Part shown: piece after piece, positions 26,101 to 38,778 of the stretch
Layout: each line of letters opens with the position of its first letter
Position numbering within the stretch: the first letter of the stretch is position 1
From: Phytoseiulus persimilis
Taxonomy: Eukaryota > Arthropoda > Arachnida > Mesostigmata > Phytoseiidae
Assembly: GCA_037576195.1 (NCBI GenBank)
Contig: CM075102.1
Span: 10,602,001-10,666,000, forward strand
DNA length: 64,000 nucleotides
Direction: 5' to 3'
The notes under the pieces: model-generated
Told to the model about the DNA's origin: nothing
The model's database searches: none
The model's input: the letters and a program-made list of their open reading frames with translations, nothing else
Program-made: the position numbers and the translations under genes

Positions 26101-27236
26101 CAATCGATCAGCTTCTGAAAAAAGCCGCGTCATCGCCGATCGTGATTCTCGGGAATTGAGCAAGAGCTCGTCAAGCTTGGCAAACCCAGTTCCGGATTTG
26201 TATAGAGGGTGGAGAATACACGGAGCACTCAGCCGCCACGAGCCGAGTTCTCGTTTTCTAGAAATCAGGCTGAAATGCATCATTGATACGACCGAGAGGC
26301 AAGTACAACGAGTGGTCTGTATGAGCGTGTTAACTTTCGCTTCGCTTCGTCCGCAAAAATTGTAATAACCGGCAACAACAGCAACGGTGACAATGGCTTT
26401 GATCGTTAGTACACGCTAATTACAGCCGCTTGAGGCTCACAAATGGATGAAATCTAGGTTGATCACCGCAAATCATTCCTCTCGAGGGTTACGGGAGATC
26501 TCGCCTCCTCGGAACGGGCATGGCGGAACTTACGTCGCTCATGGTTGGATTCCGGTGGCTCTGGTGGAATCCATCCAACTACTAGAGGCTATCGCCGGGG
26601 CAGGATTTCGAAGCCGGTCCCAGGAACCGGGAATGCCGTGTTCCAAAAGCTCTCTGGAGAAGGCATCTCCGTCGCCCATTCTGGTGAGCGCTGCGGTGGC
26701 TCGGTAACTACCCCCTCCAGGGGCGGCCCCCGTGGAAGCCACCCCTCACAGCCAACGTCGCGTAACAGAAAGGGGGTGTATTGAACATGCGCTTCTCGGG
26801 ATCGTTTCGGAATATCGGTTCCGAGGACCGAGGGTTCCGGTATCTTGATGACTGGCGCAATTTTCGGAATCGGATTTTTCGAAAAACCCCGGGGAAAGCA
26901 TGGCCGTTGCGGGCTCCCAGTCGGAAGTCCCGAGCAAGCCTACTTCGCTTTCGAAGGTAGTGTCCCAGTTTCCCGATTGCCTCGACCTCTCTGTTTCAGG
27001 CTCCGTGGATCTCTCAGATCTTTGATGTCTTGTTGACTTCGCTCCGCTGAACACCATGTCGGAACTGCCGCCAGCAGATTTGAAGCCATATGGCACAAGC
27101 TCCGTTCCGATTTCGAGTGAAGTCGGCGCCGTGGGTGTGAGTCGCGATCTCTGAGAGCCAGGCGCGGATTCCTCTGTCACAGCGAAAGTCAGCACAGCTA
27201 CGACGATCTCCGTCCTCTCACTTGCAATGTTCTCAT
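20138..27236. other. Long stretch with coding-like fragments only
   Basis: No gene could be assembled with matching splice phases. Coding-like frames without homology occur on both strands near 20.43–20.9 kb (for example a minus frame ending GTVTPLVAQHQAKN), 21.9–22.3 kb and 23.0–23.4 kb. A 218-codon minus ORF at 26746–27402 overlaps other open frames and has no recognisable domain. Upstream regulatory sequence of the neuropeptide gene should lie just above 20,137, but no motif stands out. Confidence 0.3.
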
Positions 27237-27593
27237 TCAATCTCGGACACCGACGCAGGTCCTCTGATGGCACGTCCAAACTGCCAGAAGCTCCGACAAT
27301 ACGTCGATTGAAATCTCTCGTCCCCGGAAAGTTCCCTCTGAACGCTCGCCGTTGGATTTGTCGGGTTCGCTTTCGCCGCCGCTGCTGGTCGGATCCCGTC
27401 ACCAGTTCTCCGATCCTGCGAGTAGCGGCAGACTCGTGACGACGGTATTGCTCAAGTCTTTGGCGTCGTCATTTCTGAACAGAGACGAGAACATATCGCG
27501 GCGATTCGGATTGCGCAAGTTTGTCTCGGATTCAAATTTCTCAGAGCGTTGCGGTTTCGCTTGAAGTAAATTAAAGTCGATAACATCTGACAT
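27237..27593 (-). CDS. Candidate coding region interrupted by one in-frame TGA
   Basis: From ATG at 27593 the minus strand reads MSDVIDFNLLQAKPQRSEKF..., a hydrophilic sequence, to a TGA at 27401–27399. The same frame then continues, equally protein-like (DPTSSGGESEPDKSNGERSE... ISIDVLSELLAVW), to a second TGA at 27239–27237. No family is recognised. The first stop could be a missed short intron, read-through, a pseudogene lesion, or chance, since open frames are common at this base composition. Confidence 0.3.
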
Positions 27594-29815
27594 GGGTGCG
27601 AATCGTGCCGAGAAGAAAAGCGAGGGAAGTCCCTCGATGAATGGAACTGATGAGACAACACGGTATCGGATACCGATCATTGATTGATCATCGGAACGGA
27701 GTAGCGGTTAGCAAGTTTGCCTGCGGGCTAGTTTGTTCGCAGCACGTCCGAGCTGCAAACCTCACTTGAGTCGACTCGGATGTTTTCAAACTTTGAGGAG
27801 GAAATCTTTAGCTCTCGTCGCCATTCAATGACGGGAAACAGAGTCCTCGAGCTAGCTCACAGATTTTTGTCCCTGATCGAACCGCATACTCGAACCTGCA
27901 GTCATATCGGGTTTCGGTGCACCTAGAATTTCAGCGTGGCCTTGATCGCAATGACGAACACGTTGGCGGCTTTGGGTGTTCTTGCTTTTCTTGCTCGGCT
28001 AGCCCCTGACTGGGATGTAGGAACATGCTTACTCTTGCGGCTCCTACATCAAAGCGGACTTTCACGCGAGAAACTCGTCCCAGGATTCCTGAGAGTTGCG
28101 ATACGGTACCAATACAGTATCTTCCCGAGTTCGATTGCTACTTCATGGCATATGGGAAGCTGCTGGCTCCGATTCTTCAAATTTCGATCATAGCCGGAAA
28201 CCTGAAGTCAGCAAGTAATATAGCGTGGTCACTCAAGAACGAAGCGAGGCGTAGCCTACTCACGGAATGCAAATTTTGTGAGGCATACTTGAAGCCATGC
28301 GATAAGCTCCGCAATGGAGCACGTCATTAATGTGGATTTTTCCGGGGGAAGGGGAGGGGGGAATTCTCCCAAACTAGTTTCCCAAACCTGCCAAATGGTC
28401 ATTGCTAGAGTATGGGAGTTCAGGCGTCCTCGATGTTGATGCTATCAGGTAAATTAATCGTCTCCCGTCAATTCATGGTCTCATGGGTGGGTGAGAGGTG
28501 GCATGATGCATAGTGCCTCATTTCTGGGAAAGGGGAAGGGCGGAGAATCCGCACTCAGAACACCCATTCGTCTATCTGCTTTCATTCTTTGGATAAATGG
28601 AAGGTGTTGCAAGAATTACGCCTAAACTCCCGAGCTACAGTCATCCAGGGCTCGGAGGATCTCGCGTTGACTTCTCTCAACTGCGAAGACCTCGCTCGGT
28701 CGGGAGGAACATTCAGATATTTTCCTCCTCTAAGCGGTGCTATCTCATCGGCTGCCGCTGAATGACCTGGAGCACTTCTCGTCTGAGTCGCAAGGCCGCA
28801 GCAGAGCATCTCAATGAGCTAGACGCCCTTTCACGACCCTTTCTGGTCTCTGACTCAAAGCGCCCAATCCCGATGACCGACATACTCCCGCGTAATAGTC
28901 TTGCAGGTACTTTCCAAGAGTGCGTTCGGTCCTCCTGACGTATCACTATAACTATTCACAGATATCCGTCGTTCGCTTAGACAATCGTTCCATGTGTGGG
29001 CTGTTCGCCGACGCCTTCTTTTGTTTGGCATTCGGATTAGCTCTCGCAGATGGTCAACAAGCAACTGCTTATGTCACTAATGCTGCGCGCAACTTGTGCC
29101 TCGAACCCCGGCTTCTCTGCATGTGATAGCAAAAAGTTCGAGTTGAATCTTCCGCCGCCTCCCGCTGCTGTTCCAAACTCCTATCATCGACTAACGCAGA
29201 ATCGTGCACTCCTCCCGCGGATTTCGGAGCCCGAACAGACGAAAGAGTCCACCCAGCTGGTGCAGAGCTTGTTCCAGCAGCAAGAAATGCCGCCATCCGC
29301 GGGCCGAATACTGCCGAATCGTCGTGTGTGCAACCCGAGATCAACTCGCGAGAAGGTAAGTTATTGGAGGAGAAGTGGCTTGTTTACTCCGAGTTCTCGT
29401 GAGGCCAGCGTATGACCGGTCCAGTGACAAAGAGGAACAGAGAACTTCCTCTTCCGAGCTGGGAGTAAACAGCGAGCTGCGAGAGCTGCGCGGTCGTCAA
29501 GAAGATTACGGCTAAGAGGGGGCCGGCCACTCGGACCTAAAGATACTGGGACACACATGCGGCCGTGATGAATATTCGGAGTTCTTCCCAAAGCTACTGC
29601 CTCACGCCCTCGGAGGTGAGTGGAGAGAAGATGTGTCGGTGTGAATTATCAGAGGAGCGTTTCTCGGATGGTCGTGAGAATCGCGTCCTGCTCCGGGAAC
29701 ATCCCCAACGCATCCTGGAGGTCGTCTGCTAGGTCGTCGTCGTACTCCTTTTCAGAACCGCTCAAAATTCGATGGTGTTTCCACGAGTTCAAGTGAGGAT
29801 AGGAGCAAACGACAG
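27594..29815. other. Unassigned; weak two-exon candidate
   Basis: A weak + candidate runs from 29050 to a GTAAGT donor near 29356, then from an acceptor near 29462 (CTTCCGAG) to a TAA at about 29518. It would encode a short protein with a Pro-rich stretch (LNLPPPPAAVPN) and a Gln/Glu-rich segment. Competing open frames over the same bases make it unsafe. Nothing else is supportable. Confidence 0.25.
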
Positions 29816-30040
29816 TTTTGCGTTTTCCTCGTCGTTCTCTGCGTGTGCGCCGTGGTCGTCACCTTAATCGCGCTCACCGTGATGCGGCACAGGGGGATAC
29901 ATACGCAAACAGAGGGCGCTGCCGCGACCGATCACGAAATCATGCACCGTCTTAGCTATGAAGTGTTGAAAAGGACGAAACAAGGTCACAACGAACTCGG
30001 GGACGACGATCCTGACAAGGTGGAATCGAAGGATCAATGA
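29816..30040 (+). CDS. C-terminal exon of a single-pass membrane protein
   Basis: An AG acceptor at 29814–29815 opens 74 codons. They start with a hydrophobic helix (VFLVVLCVCAVVVTLIALTV), then the basic stop-transfer group MRHRG, then a polar, acidic cytoplasmic tail (GHNELGDDDPDKVESKDQ) and a TGA stop. The layout is that of the end of a type I receptor-like or adhesion-like protein. The preceding exon is not settled: an open stretch at about 29,660–29,792 ends at GTGAGG in the wrong phase. No tail motif of a known family is recognised. Confidence 0.45.
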   Translation, partial: FCVFLVVLCVCAVVVTLIALTVMRHRGIHTQTEGAAATDHEIMHRLSYEVLKRTKQGHNELGDDDPDKVESKDQ

Positions 30041-33000
30041 AAGCGGATGCTGGCGTCGGCAGAGATTGAGGATTCGTTCGTCTTGGCACCGCTCGTTCGC
30101 TGCTCCGAACCGAGCTCGCTTGCCCTAGCTCATTGAGATGCAGCTACCAGGAGGGTTGAGGGAGGGTTTCGCGCGATGTTTGTCCTGAGAATTCGTTTCT
30201 CGCGTGACGCGTAGTCGCGAATGTTGATGAAATAAAAACGCATCAGGTTTCGATTCACCAGCGTTTCGAAATTTAGACCGTCAGGCATCTCCGGGTTGAG
30301 CAATTCCCCGCACCAGGACTGTGACCCCGGCACAGGATTACCGTGACAACCGAATCTACTCGAATCCCGCTCCGACGTTCATGTGGTGGATTCTCGGATG
30401 GACCCGCTCCGAGAAAGTATGTTTGAGTCGCGAATATGCGACGTACGATCGCCCAGCCCATGACGCCCCTCCTCCCGCTCGTTTCGAAACATCGTGTGTC
30501 CATAAGAGTCCGCATGATCTAAAATGTACACGATTCCTTGATCACGTGCTGATTACATTTCACTTATGCTCTCAACATCACGGAGCCACGTTTTGACCTC
30601 AGGGTTTGGTCGCGGATCTCTCGGCTCAGGGGGAGGTCGTTACGTCCATTAGCGTCACAAGCACTCATGACCGACGAGGAGAGATGTCACGACTGCTGAT
30701 TCGTGGTGCTTGCCGGAGGTCCGCAATCATTGTTAGACGGGGCGATGCCGAAACAAGGAGTGTCTGATGAAATATTCACTTCCGATGCAATGAAAGCCGA
30801 CGAAGAGTCAACAGGCCCATATTCAATCTTCCTAAGGGCGTGTGGCCTGTTCTATCTTAATTCAGGTGATCAACTCATTGGATCACGAACTTCCGATTTG
30901 TGCTTCTGTAGGAGCTGCGTGAGTTCCATGGCCGGGGCATGTCTCCCCTCGGGAAGCGATCAGATGAGCCACTCCAATATCTCTCAGCCTGGAGCTCTCA
31001 GGTTTTTCCCACTCGGAGCGGACCCTCCCCAAGCTGCTTTCGGGCAGGCGAACGACCCTTGACGAAGATCCCCCAGCAATGGTCAGCCCGGTCTCCTTCT
31101 GTGGGCTCCAGACGAGTGCACACCCTCCGGTCCGGCTCGGCTAAACAATCGAACAATCAGCTCCTCATAGGGACCTATCTTCTAACAGACTTGCCGAATC
31201 CCGCCACATATTCTTTCAGAGAAAACCTCCGTCTTCGATTGAGGCACCCGACCGTCGAGTGATCTGATTTCCGGAATAACAACGGTTCGATCGATGTCCT
31301 CGCAACGGTGGCCGAAGCGAGTTTGGATTGGCGAACGAACTCGGGCGCAACGCCCAAGGTGTCACCCAGGCTTGAGAATCGAGGGAAGCAAATCCGAGCG
31401 ATCTGCCGGAACGACTCGTGCCCGAGTGGCCTGAGTCCGATGTCTGAACCATCCGAGACTCCAGGAACCGACAATCGAATCCAAGGGAGTGGAGGGAGGG
31501 TCGAGTTCTCCGTATCAATTGTCCTGTCGACAAGACCAAACAAACTTTCGAATGAGCTTCGGTACAGAAGATGAACAATAAGTCTCAGAGTCGGAACCCT
31601 CGCGGCGCCGCAGGTGGATCAGCGCTCTGGATCGCCGCCCTCACTCAGAGTGAAACTATCCTCCGCTTCCTCCCTCTCTGCTCAATATGAACCTTCGACG
31701 ACGAAATAAAAGCGGAAACGTATGGCGTCATCAAAAGTGTCTCAGAATGTCTCACAGCGCGCCACGGGCATCGTGGCAGCGCTGTGTTTCGAAATCGCAC
31801 GAGGCGCTCAGAACATGGCGCGTTCCTGGCCCCGATACAACCGAAAGTCGCCCATGAGGAGATCTGCCATCTTCTCCATCGGAGACGAAAACGAAGTGAA
31901 TCGTGCACACGGTCATCCGAATCAACACCTCTTCCCACTCTGGAACTCGGTTCAGCAAACGAAGTTCGTAATTTATCTTAAGTTCCAACCGCCTTAGAGG
32001 GGGATACACGGAACGAGCGTCCGACCGTTCTTTCCAAAAACGAACATACTCGACTCCACTGTACAAATTCGAGAGGCCTATGAACCGGGAATCCGCAATA
32101 ACTGAGAATAACATCAGGAAGCGGACACTGAACGACGAGCGTGACGAGGCGAACTTCTCCTCATGAACTAGGAATTCATCCATTCCTGGAGTTATCATCG
32201 GTACTCTTCGATGCTGGAATTCCTCCTCTCCGACCGCAATCCTCTTTTCAAGCCGATCAAAAAGTGGAGCGTGAAGTGTTCGACTGAGTTCCGCCACGGC
32301 GAAGAACGCTCACTTTTATGTGCGACAGCAAATCAGCGTTCCAGTGTCCCGACCACTCGGGCCTAGGCCCTCAACGAGGCCTCGGACGGTGGGACCCTAC
32401 CTCGCGAAGCCACTTGTTCCGTGCGTCTGAACGCACGATTCAGGATCGCAGCACAGACACGAGTGTCCATCACGCAGCGTGCGAAGTGACAGGCTCGTCG
32501 CATGACAAATAAGAGATGGTAATAAGAGTGGGGTCTCGACAGCGCCGAGAGTCAACGCACCGCCAAGCAGCAGTTCGGAAAACCTGTCGAGGGACTTTCA
32601 AGTCGTGTGTTCCTCGGCCCTTCTCGGAGGGGAATAGCTCAGATCATCGGCTTGTTCGGAAGATTTTCGAATGAGTTCTCCCAACGATCTCCAGACTTCA
32701 TATCCTGCGAACTCCATCTGTCCTCGGGTATGGTGTTTTCGAATCTAGCGACTCGTGAACCCGACGAGCACAGGTAATCGAATGACGGTGTTTAATCCGA
32801 GAGCCTGTGTGCGTCGTGCAACGTCGGAGGTGCAATTTGGCCTGAAGGTGCGACCTTTCGGAGTCACAGGCTGCACCATCTGAAGCAGAGAAATAGTCAG
32901 GTGATGTTGACCGATTCGATGCCATGGGGGAACGCGGCGTAGCGTGATATCCGCCTGCGTCAATCCCAACGGAAATTGTAGAAGCAATCCGTTTTCTTCG

Positions 33001-36000
33001 TCACACCTGTGGTGTGAAGTCAGCTGGTGGGACGGAAGAAACAACTGTCATGAAGCTCGCGCCATTGTTGACTATCGCTTCCGCTCCCGAGCTTCCGATG
33101 CGATCCGATTTGATTCCCTACTCCTCGAGATTTTCAGAGCGTCTCCCGGAACTTCGGAACCGAGAATAAATTATTATGGCTCCGCACTGACACTGCGGGC
33201 AGCTTGGTTGCGGTTTCTTCAGCGCTCGACGCACTCATTCACAGATACCTCGGCGTCACGTTTGTGTTCGAACCGAAATGGCGGAATCATTGCCGTTGTA
33301 TTTCCAACAGGGAAGGGTGAGCCGTCGGGGCAGCATTGGATCAAAAGTTTCAATCGCTCTGTTTCGGTCGGGAATGGAGCTGGGAGCACGTTGCGTCACA
33401 AAGATGTCAATTCTCCAGCGGATAGGCTTTCCTAGCGGGGAGCTTCACTGTTTTCCACTGTTGTGAGGCTCGGCCGGTTCGGCAGCAAAGTTATTCGGGC
33501 AACGTTCGAACATTCATGCGGTCAGCAATTTTACAACAGATACAGATATAACGACAGCAAGGACACCAACTTTATAGCCCTATCTCTCCGTTGGTGTACG
33601 ATCTGAAAATAGAGCGAGGCGAACAACAACAGATAGCCATGCGCGGGAAACTTCCGTGCTCGTTTCCTCGTCTGAGGTCATCGACAGAAGCTTGGAAACT
33701 CGGTCGAGTACACTTTTCCTCAATCTCAGCCCGAGTGAGTGCCTCCATTGCAACAACGTCTCCGAATATGTTGAACTTGGTGCCCGAGCTCAGGGGAACG
33801 CTTCTCCTTCCGGCGCTCAGAGCCACAGAGAGCGAAATGGATCGAATGTAATTGAATTACTTTGGGAAAGCCGGGGTGACATGTGTTTGCGTCGGGCTCT
33901 CCCATCATCGATGAATAGACGGTGTTCCGGCTGGGTGAGTCGATCAGCTGGGCGAAGCTTCAGGTCTAATCATTGTAGGCGGGATCGCGACTTGATGAAA
34001 CATCACAAAAATTCAATTATCCCGGCCGGGCGGGGCGAAAGCCGAAAGTCTCCCCAAGGCCCCCGCCCGCTCGCTATGGTCTGGGGTGCTTCCGTTGTGG
34101 TGAACGCACCAGGAGCTCCACGAGCCAAGAATCTGGGGTTTCAACCGAATCCAGCTGAGACGAAATTCCGGTCTCCCACCTCCGGACGTCGCCAATCGAC
34201 ACGGCGAGGACAACAGCTTGTTCGATGGACTCCGCGAGCCGAAATGAATGAGTCAGCTCCACGAGAATCCACATCTCGAGCCAGAGCTCTCGGAATCGCA
34301 AAAACGATGGACGAGCCTCGGGATCACCGTCGGCTCTGTGGTTTTGGGAGCTCGTTCTCGCAGAATGATGGATCCTCAAGCTCGGATCAAGCTAGGCAGC
34401 TCATTACCACCCAGGTTGCCATGTGGGCCATTTGCTTGGGAACGCACTTAGGTAATAGTCAGTTCGTCACACCGGCTCTTCTTGAAAGGGGTCCAGCGTC
34501 GAGAGGCGTAACCAGTGGAGGTGAACAACATATTTTGTAATGCCTTAATGGTTTGGTCTGTGTCAGCGGCTCCGCGATTGTTCATGGACTGACCAGAACG
34601 AGCCGAGTCGTTCCTCCTATCAAATTACGCTCCAGAACGGAGCACGTTCGTGGAACCTCTCGCGGTTCCGCTGCGCAGTTCGAACATGAATTATGTCCAA
34701 ACGGCTAGAAGTCAACGCTATCTATCGGGCCACAGAGCATGGGGAAACCACGAAGCTGTCGAGGTCGTTCCGCTCAATCGAGGAACAACCGTCGCCGTCA
34801 CGGAGAGCCGATGGGAGTTTTTTTCGACATCTTCCGGAACCGGGAAACGTCGCCACCTCACGCCTTCAAACTTTTTGGAGAACTCCCAGATCAGTTATGT
34901 CCGTTACCCTCTAACCACATCTCTTCCCCCTTGAATCGGGAGATTCTCCTATTCCACAGGGGCGAGTTGGTACTGCTGACAATGGTCGCGGGGCTCGAGA
35001 GGAGGGGATGTCCCAGAACAAGACTAGGACATGCTCACACCCCCAGAATATGTCCCCTCTACCGACTTACCCTTGCCCATGCTAATATTCGATCCGATTA
35101 GGAGAAGCCATCGCTAAAATACAGACAGCAAGACAGGGTGTTCTGTATGTGAACCTGCCGGAACCTTGGGCCGAAACTCTAGGACCCAACGACGGCCTAA
35201 TGATACTGCCACTGGCCGGAACAACATGTTGTTCTTCGGGTGCTTTTTCTCTCCAATCCAAAGTCGGAACGACGGTGTCGTCGGAGCGTTTCCGCGAACC
35301 AGGGTCGAATCTCCCGGTGAGCCATTTCGAAGCCGAGATAATCTTCGCGGAGTTCCCGCTCGCCGCTCCAAAACGCTCTCGAGTCGTATCGCGTCGGAGA
35401 TCAAGGCAAATCGTCCAATCTCCACTGAACATGGGGAGCCATGACGAACAGGGTTCACATTCGATGCTGCTTTGAGCTGTCGGGCGCTGAATCTGCCGAC
35501 CACAGTGAACTTCCCAAACATTAAGGTTACGCAATTACCCAGGTCAAACATGCAAAGCCCGTATCTCGAATGACACAATGGAGACTGTGGCATGTGTTTG
35601 CGTTCTCCTTTGTTCGGTGTTTGTCAATCATCCCTCAAATATAGGGGTGCAAAGAGCAATGGGCTCTCTGATTCGATTGGATGCCTCAGAGAAAGTGTGT
35701 CACCTAGAACTATTGGAGTTAATCTTCCGGACCGACTCCCCTCGAACCGGAGAAATAAATTCCCCCGAGTCCGGGGAGCGATGGAAAAACAATTACTGAT
35801 CTTTTGTTTTTCCCGAGAAGGCGTGAGTTGATTATATCTGATAGGGAAACCGGAAGAAGTGGAGCGCCGCCACAATTCGTTACTGTTCTGCTCTAGGAGC
35901 GAGACCAGGGGTTAGGACCTAATTGAACGACGCGGAAGGAGACGGCCAGAAGCAATATTATAGAATTAGTTACTTGATCCCATTTCCTCCAGTGGCGGTG

Positions 36001-38755
36001 ACTCACGGTAGGCCATAAAGTTCTCGCACTACTGGCGGATATCCCTTCATGGTGGCTTTGGAATCTCTTCTCAGAGTCGGTGTCGTTATTTGGCTTTTCT
36101 ATCCTCAGGATTGGAATTGTGGATCTTGACTCTTCTCGTGACTGAGGTTTTTGCTCGATTGTCCCAGCCGGGTGGGCAGGCTGGCAAAATGTTTCTTCGG
36201 CCCCGCTGATGGACTTATTCAGAGGATGTTTGTTCGCATTCGGTGGAAAACCCAGAGTCGGAGAGGAAATTCCGTATCAGACGGCAGCCCACCCACATCA
36301 CGTCCAGTCGATTTCGGACTGACATCCCGATTTCCAATCCGGTAGATAGATCCCGTCAAGCTGAGGCCTTCATGGCTGACATTTTATTTTTGAAACCAGA
36401 CGGGATTTCTCGAGATAAAGTTATTTGCCCCAGGGAGAGGTATGCAAGAGAAAGGTACCATTCCTCGATCTCGTCGTGATGATGAGTTGCCAAGGAACTC
36501 GGGAGGAAAGCTAACTCCCTCGACGACTGCCATCTTTGGAAATGTTCACGGGGAGCCTCCGTTCGAAGGATCTCCTAGGATTCAAGTTTGCCGCCCTCAG
36601 CAGAACAAATAGTTCAGACATCGAGAGTCCAGAATCGGCTGCCAGATCTCTGTGAGCCGCACTGTTGTCCCGCCGACACGACAAGGCACATGAATAGTGC
36701 TCGAGGAGCTCGAGCTCTAATAGCTCATAGAGCCCTTGGGTAAGTCCCGCGTACTTCTCCAAACGCGACGTCGAATCACTCTTCTTCCGGGGATGGTAGT
36801 CTGGGCCCACTAAGTGAGCCGGCCGATCTGCATCAAGGAACGGAACGAAAGTACTCTGAGGTTCAATTTCCGACTCCTAGAGGAAGACCTCGGGAAGATG
36901 TGACGATTCGCAGAGCTTTCATTACGGGAAACGCTTTCCCGGATAGTCCTTCCAGGGCGTGTTTTGTTATTAGCTTCATTGAGTTGCAGATTGCAATTAG
37001 GTTATATGTTCAGCTCGTCGTGGCGTCATGGTTGCCCTCCTGCCCGTTTCGTAAGCGTTGGCATCTGGGTTCCACTCACTTATGACTCGTGTGAAGGCGA
37101 GCCATTGTTCCTGCTTCGATAACGGACTCCCGAAGGAGCACAGCATCCAGGACTTGAAAAATGTGATGTTTTTTTTTCGGCGGAACGCTACCGGGTCCAA
37201 CCGCTCGTTGGAAAATCCAATCGGACACTCAGTGTGAGGCGGCATCGAGCCAGCAAATGAATATTTCACGATGGACATCGCGAATCTTGCATCGTCTTCC
37301 AGGTCTCCAGAGACAAAAACGCAACGTTATCGGAGTGGGTACGTGGGAGGGAGACGGATAAAAACGGTACATTATTCGGGGCAGGAGAATTCTGATCACG
37401 GATTCCCCGTGAGTAGTCGAGAATGAGGAATCTACGAATCTGAATTCCAAGCGGCTGAGGGACAAAATTATCTGAGCGATATATGTTTCGTCTCTTCAGC
37501 ACACCAGAGAAAGGGCAGTAATCGCGGAAGGGGTCCACGAGCCATGTACGAAGTCGAGAGCATTCAAAGCACAAAGTATCTCGTACAACTGCATACGAGA
37601 TATCTACTGTTTGAAGCGCAACGAGACTCGATTCTTGAAGAGTGTTAGCAAGCAACGCTTGTCATCGCGCGTATTCTGCCGCCGGGATAACGGCGCTGGA
37701 CGCGCATTTGTTGCGAGGAGAGTCCCCATCTTTCGTCGCGTGGCGGTTGGCCCCGGTTCCCCGATCGCGGATCGCTCGCGGAAACGTTCCGTGGAGCTCC
37801 TCCTGATTCGAGGCGTGAAATCGCAGCAAGTTTCTCGCCGGGGTCCCAAATCAAACGCGAAAAACTTCTCCTCACGTTTGCGTGAGCTTCGGTCGCGGTT
37901 GCTAAATAGCCGCGGAATCTCTTCTGAAGCTCACCGAGAAGATCGAGAGTGGCAACGTTCAACTTCCGAGGGAACGAACTCGAGACTTCCAGAGCGGTGT
38001 TACCAAGGGGAGCCGGGAAAAAGTGTAACTACGCAATCACGGACAGGCTCTGAGGCAGCTAGTTGCTGAAAAACACTGGTTTGCCTCATTAAAGATCGGG
38101 AAGCATCGGAACAAAGAACATCTGCATCGCGCTCACACTCGAACACACACGTTTCTCCAAATGAGTCGCGTGATCAGATGGCGGAGGACATATATCTTGA
38201 GCGGTCTCAAGTCTGCCATTTCGGTGCACATCGTGTTCCAGAATAAATCGCCTCAGGTCAAAATACGGGCCTCACTCTCTCCCCAGCAGCTGACTGCACG
38301 TTGTCAAGACGAACTCGGCTCCGTGGCGGTCCATTTATTTGCCAGGGCCCGGGGCATGTATCAAAATAAGCCATCCAAGCAAGACGCGGTCCGGCAGACC
38401 AACGTTCCAGTTCATAGGGAGAATAATTAACGATACCATTCATTATGTGAATGGAATCTAATAAACTCTACGGAGACCCGTGAGTTTCCTGCGGCGCCGT
38501 ACCGACAAGGCGACGAACTTCAACGAAGCGCTCCCCTTCTTGTCAGCGGGGCTGACTCCGATTCGAGAGTATTGTTGTCGAGCGATCACATTCGTCCACA
38601 AAGGTACTTCCCGTGCTCATGTCGAACTGCAGATCAGGCTGTCCGTCTCCGAGGAATCGGAAATTTTGGAGTGCCGGAGATGAATGAAACCGACTGGTGC
38701 TCAGCCCGATGCTCGCTGTATTACTATTATGAGACCTTCCAATTATTCGTGGGAT
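30041..38755. other. No gene assembled; several long open frames
   Basis: Long stop-free frames occur on both strands, for example minus 31752–32297 (181 codons, starting MAELSRTLHAPLFDRLEKRI), plus 33656–34540 (294 codons), minus 35114–35593 and plus 37611–38069. Overlapping frames are equally open, no domain is recognised, and I found no chain of exons with consistent phases. At least one spliced gene probably lies here, but I cannot define it. Confidence 0.3.
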
Positions 38756-38778
38756 GGGGGGGGGGGGGGGGGGGGGGG
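38756..38778. repeat. Poly-G run of 23 bases
   Basis: Twenty-three consecutive G residues on the + strand, following GGGAT and ending at TACGC. The surrounding sequence is of normal composition. Such a run can form quadruplex structures and is prone to length error in sequencing, so the exact length is uncertain. Confidence 0.98.

Noticed and set aside
26746..27402. 218-codon minus open frame
   Set aside because: Ser/Arg-rich with no domain, and it overlaps a more coherent frame (27237–27593). I could not choose between them.
33656..34540. 294-codon open frame on the plus strand, the longest in the window
   Set aside because: Low-complexity Arg/Ser composition, no recognisable motif, and equally protein-like minus frames overlap it.
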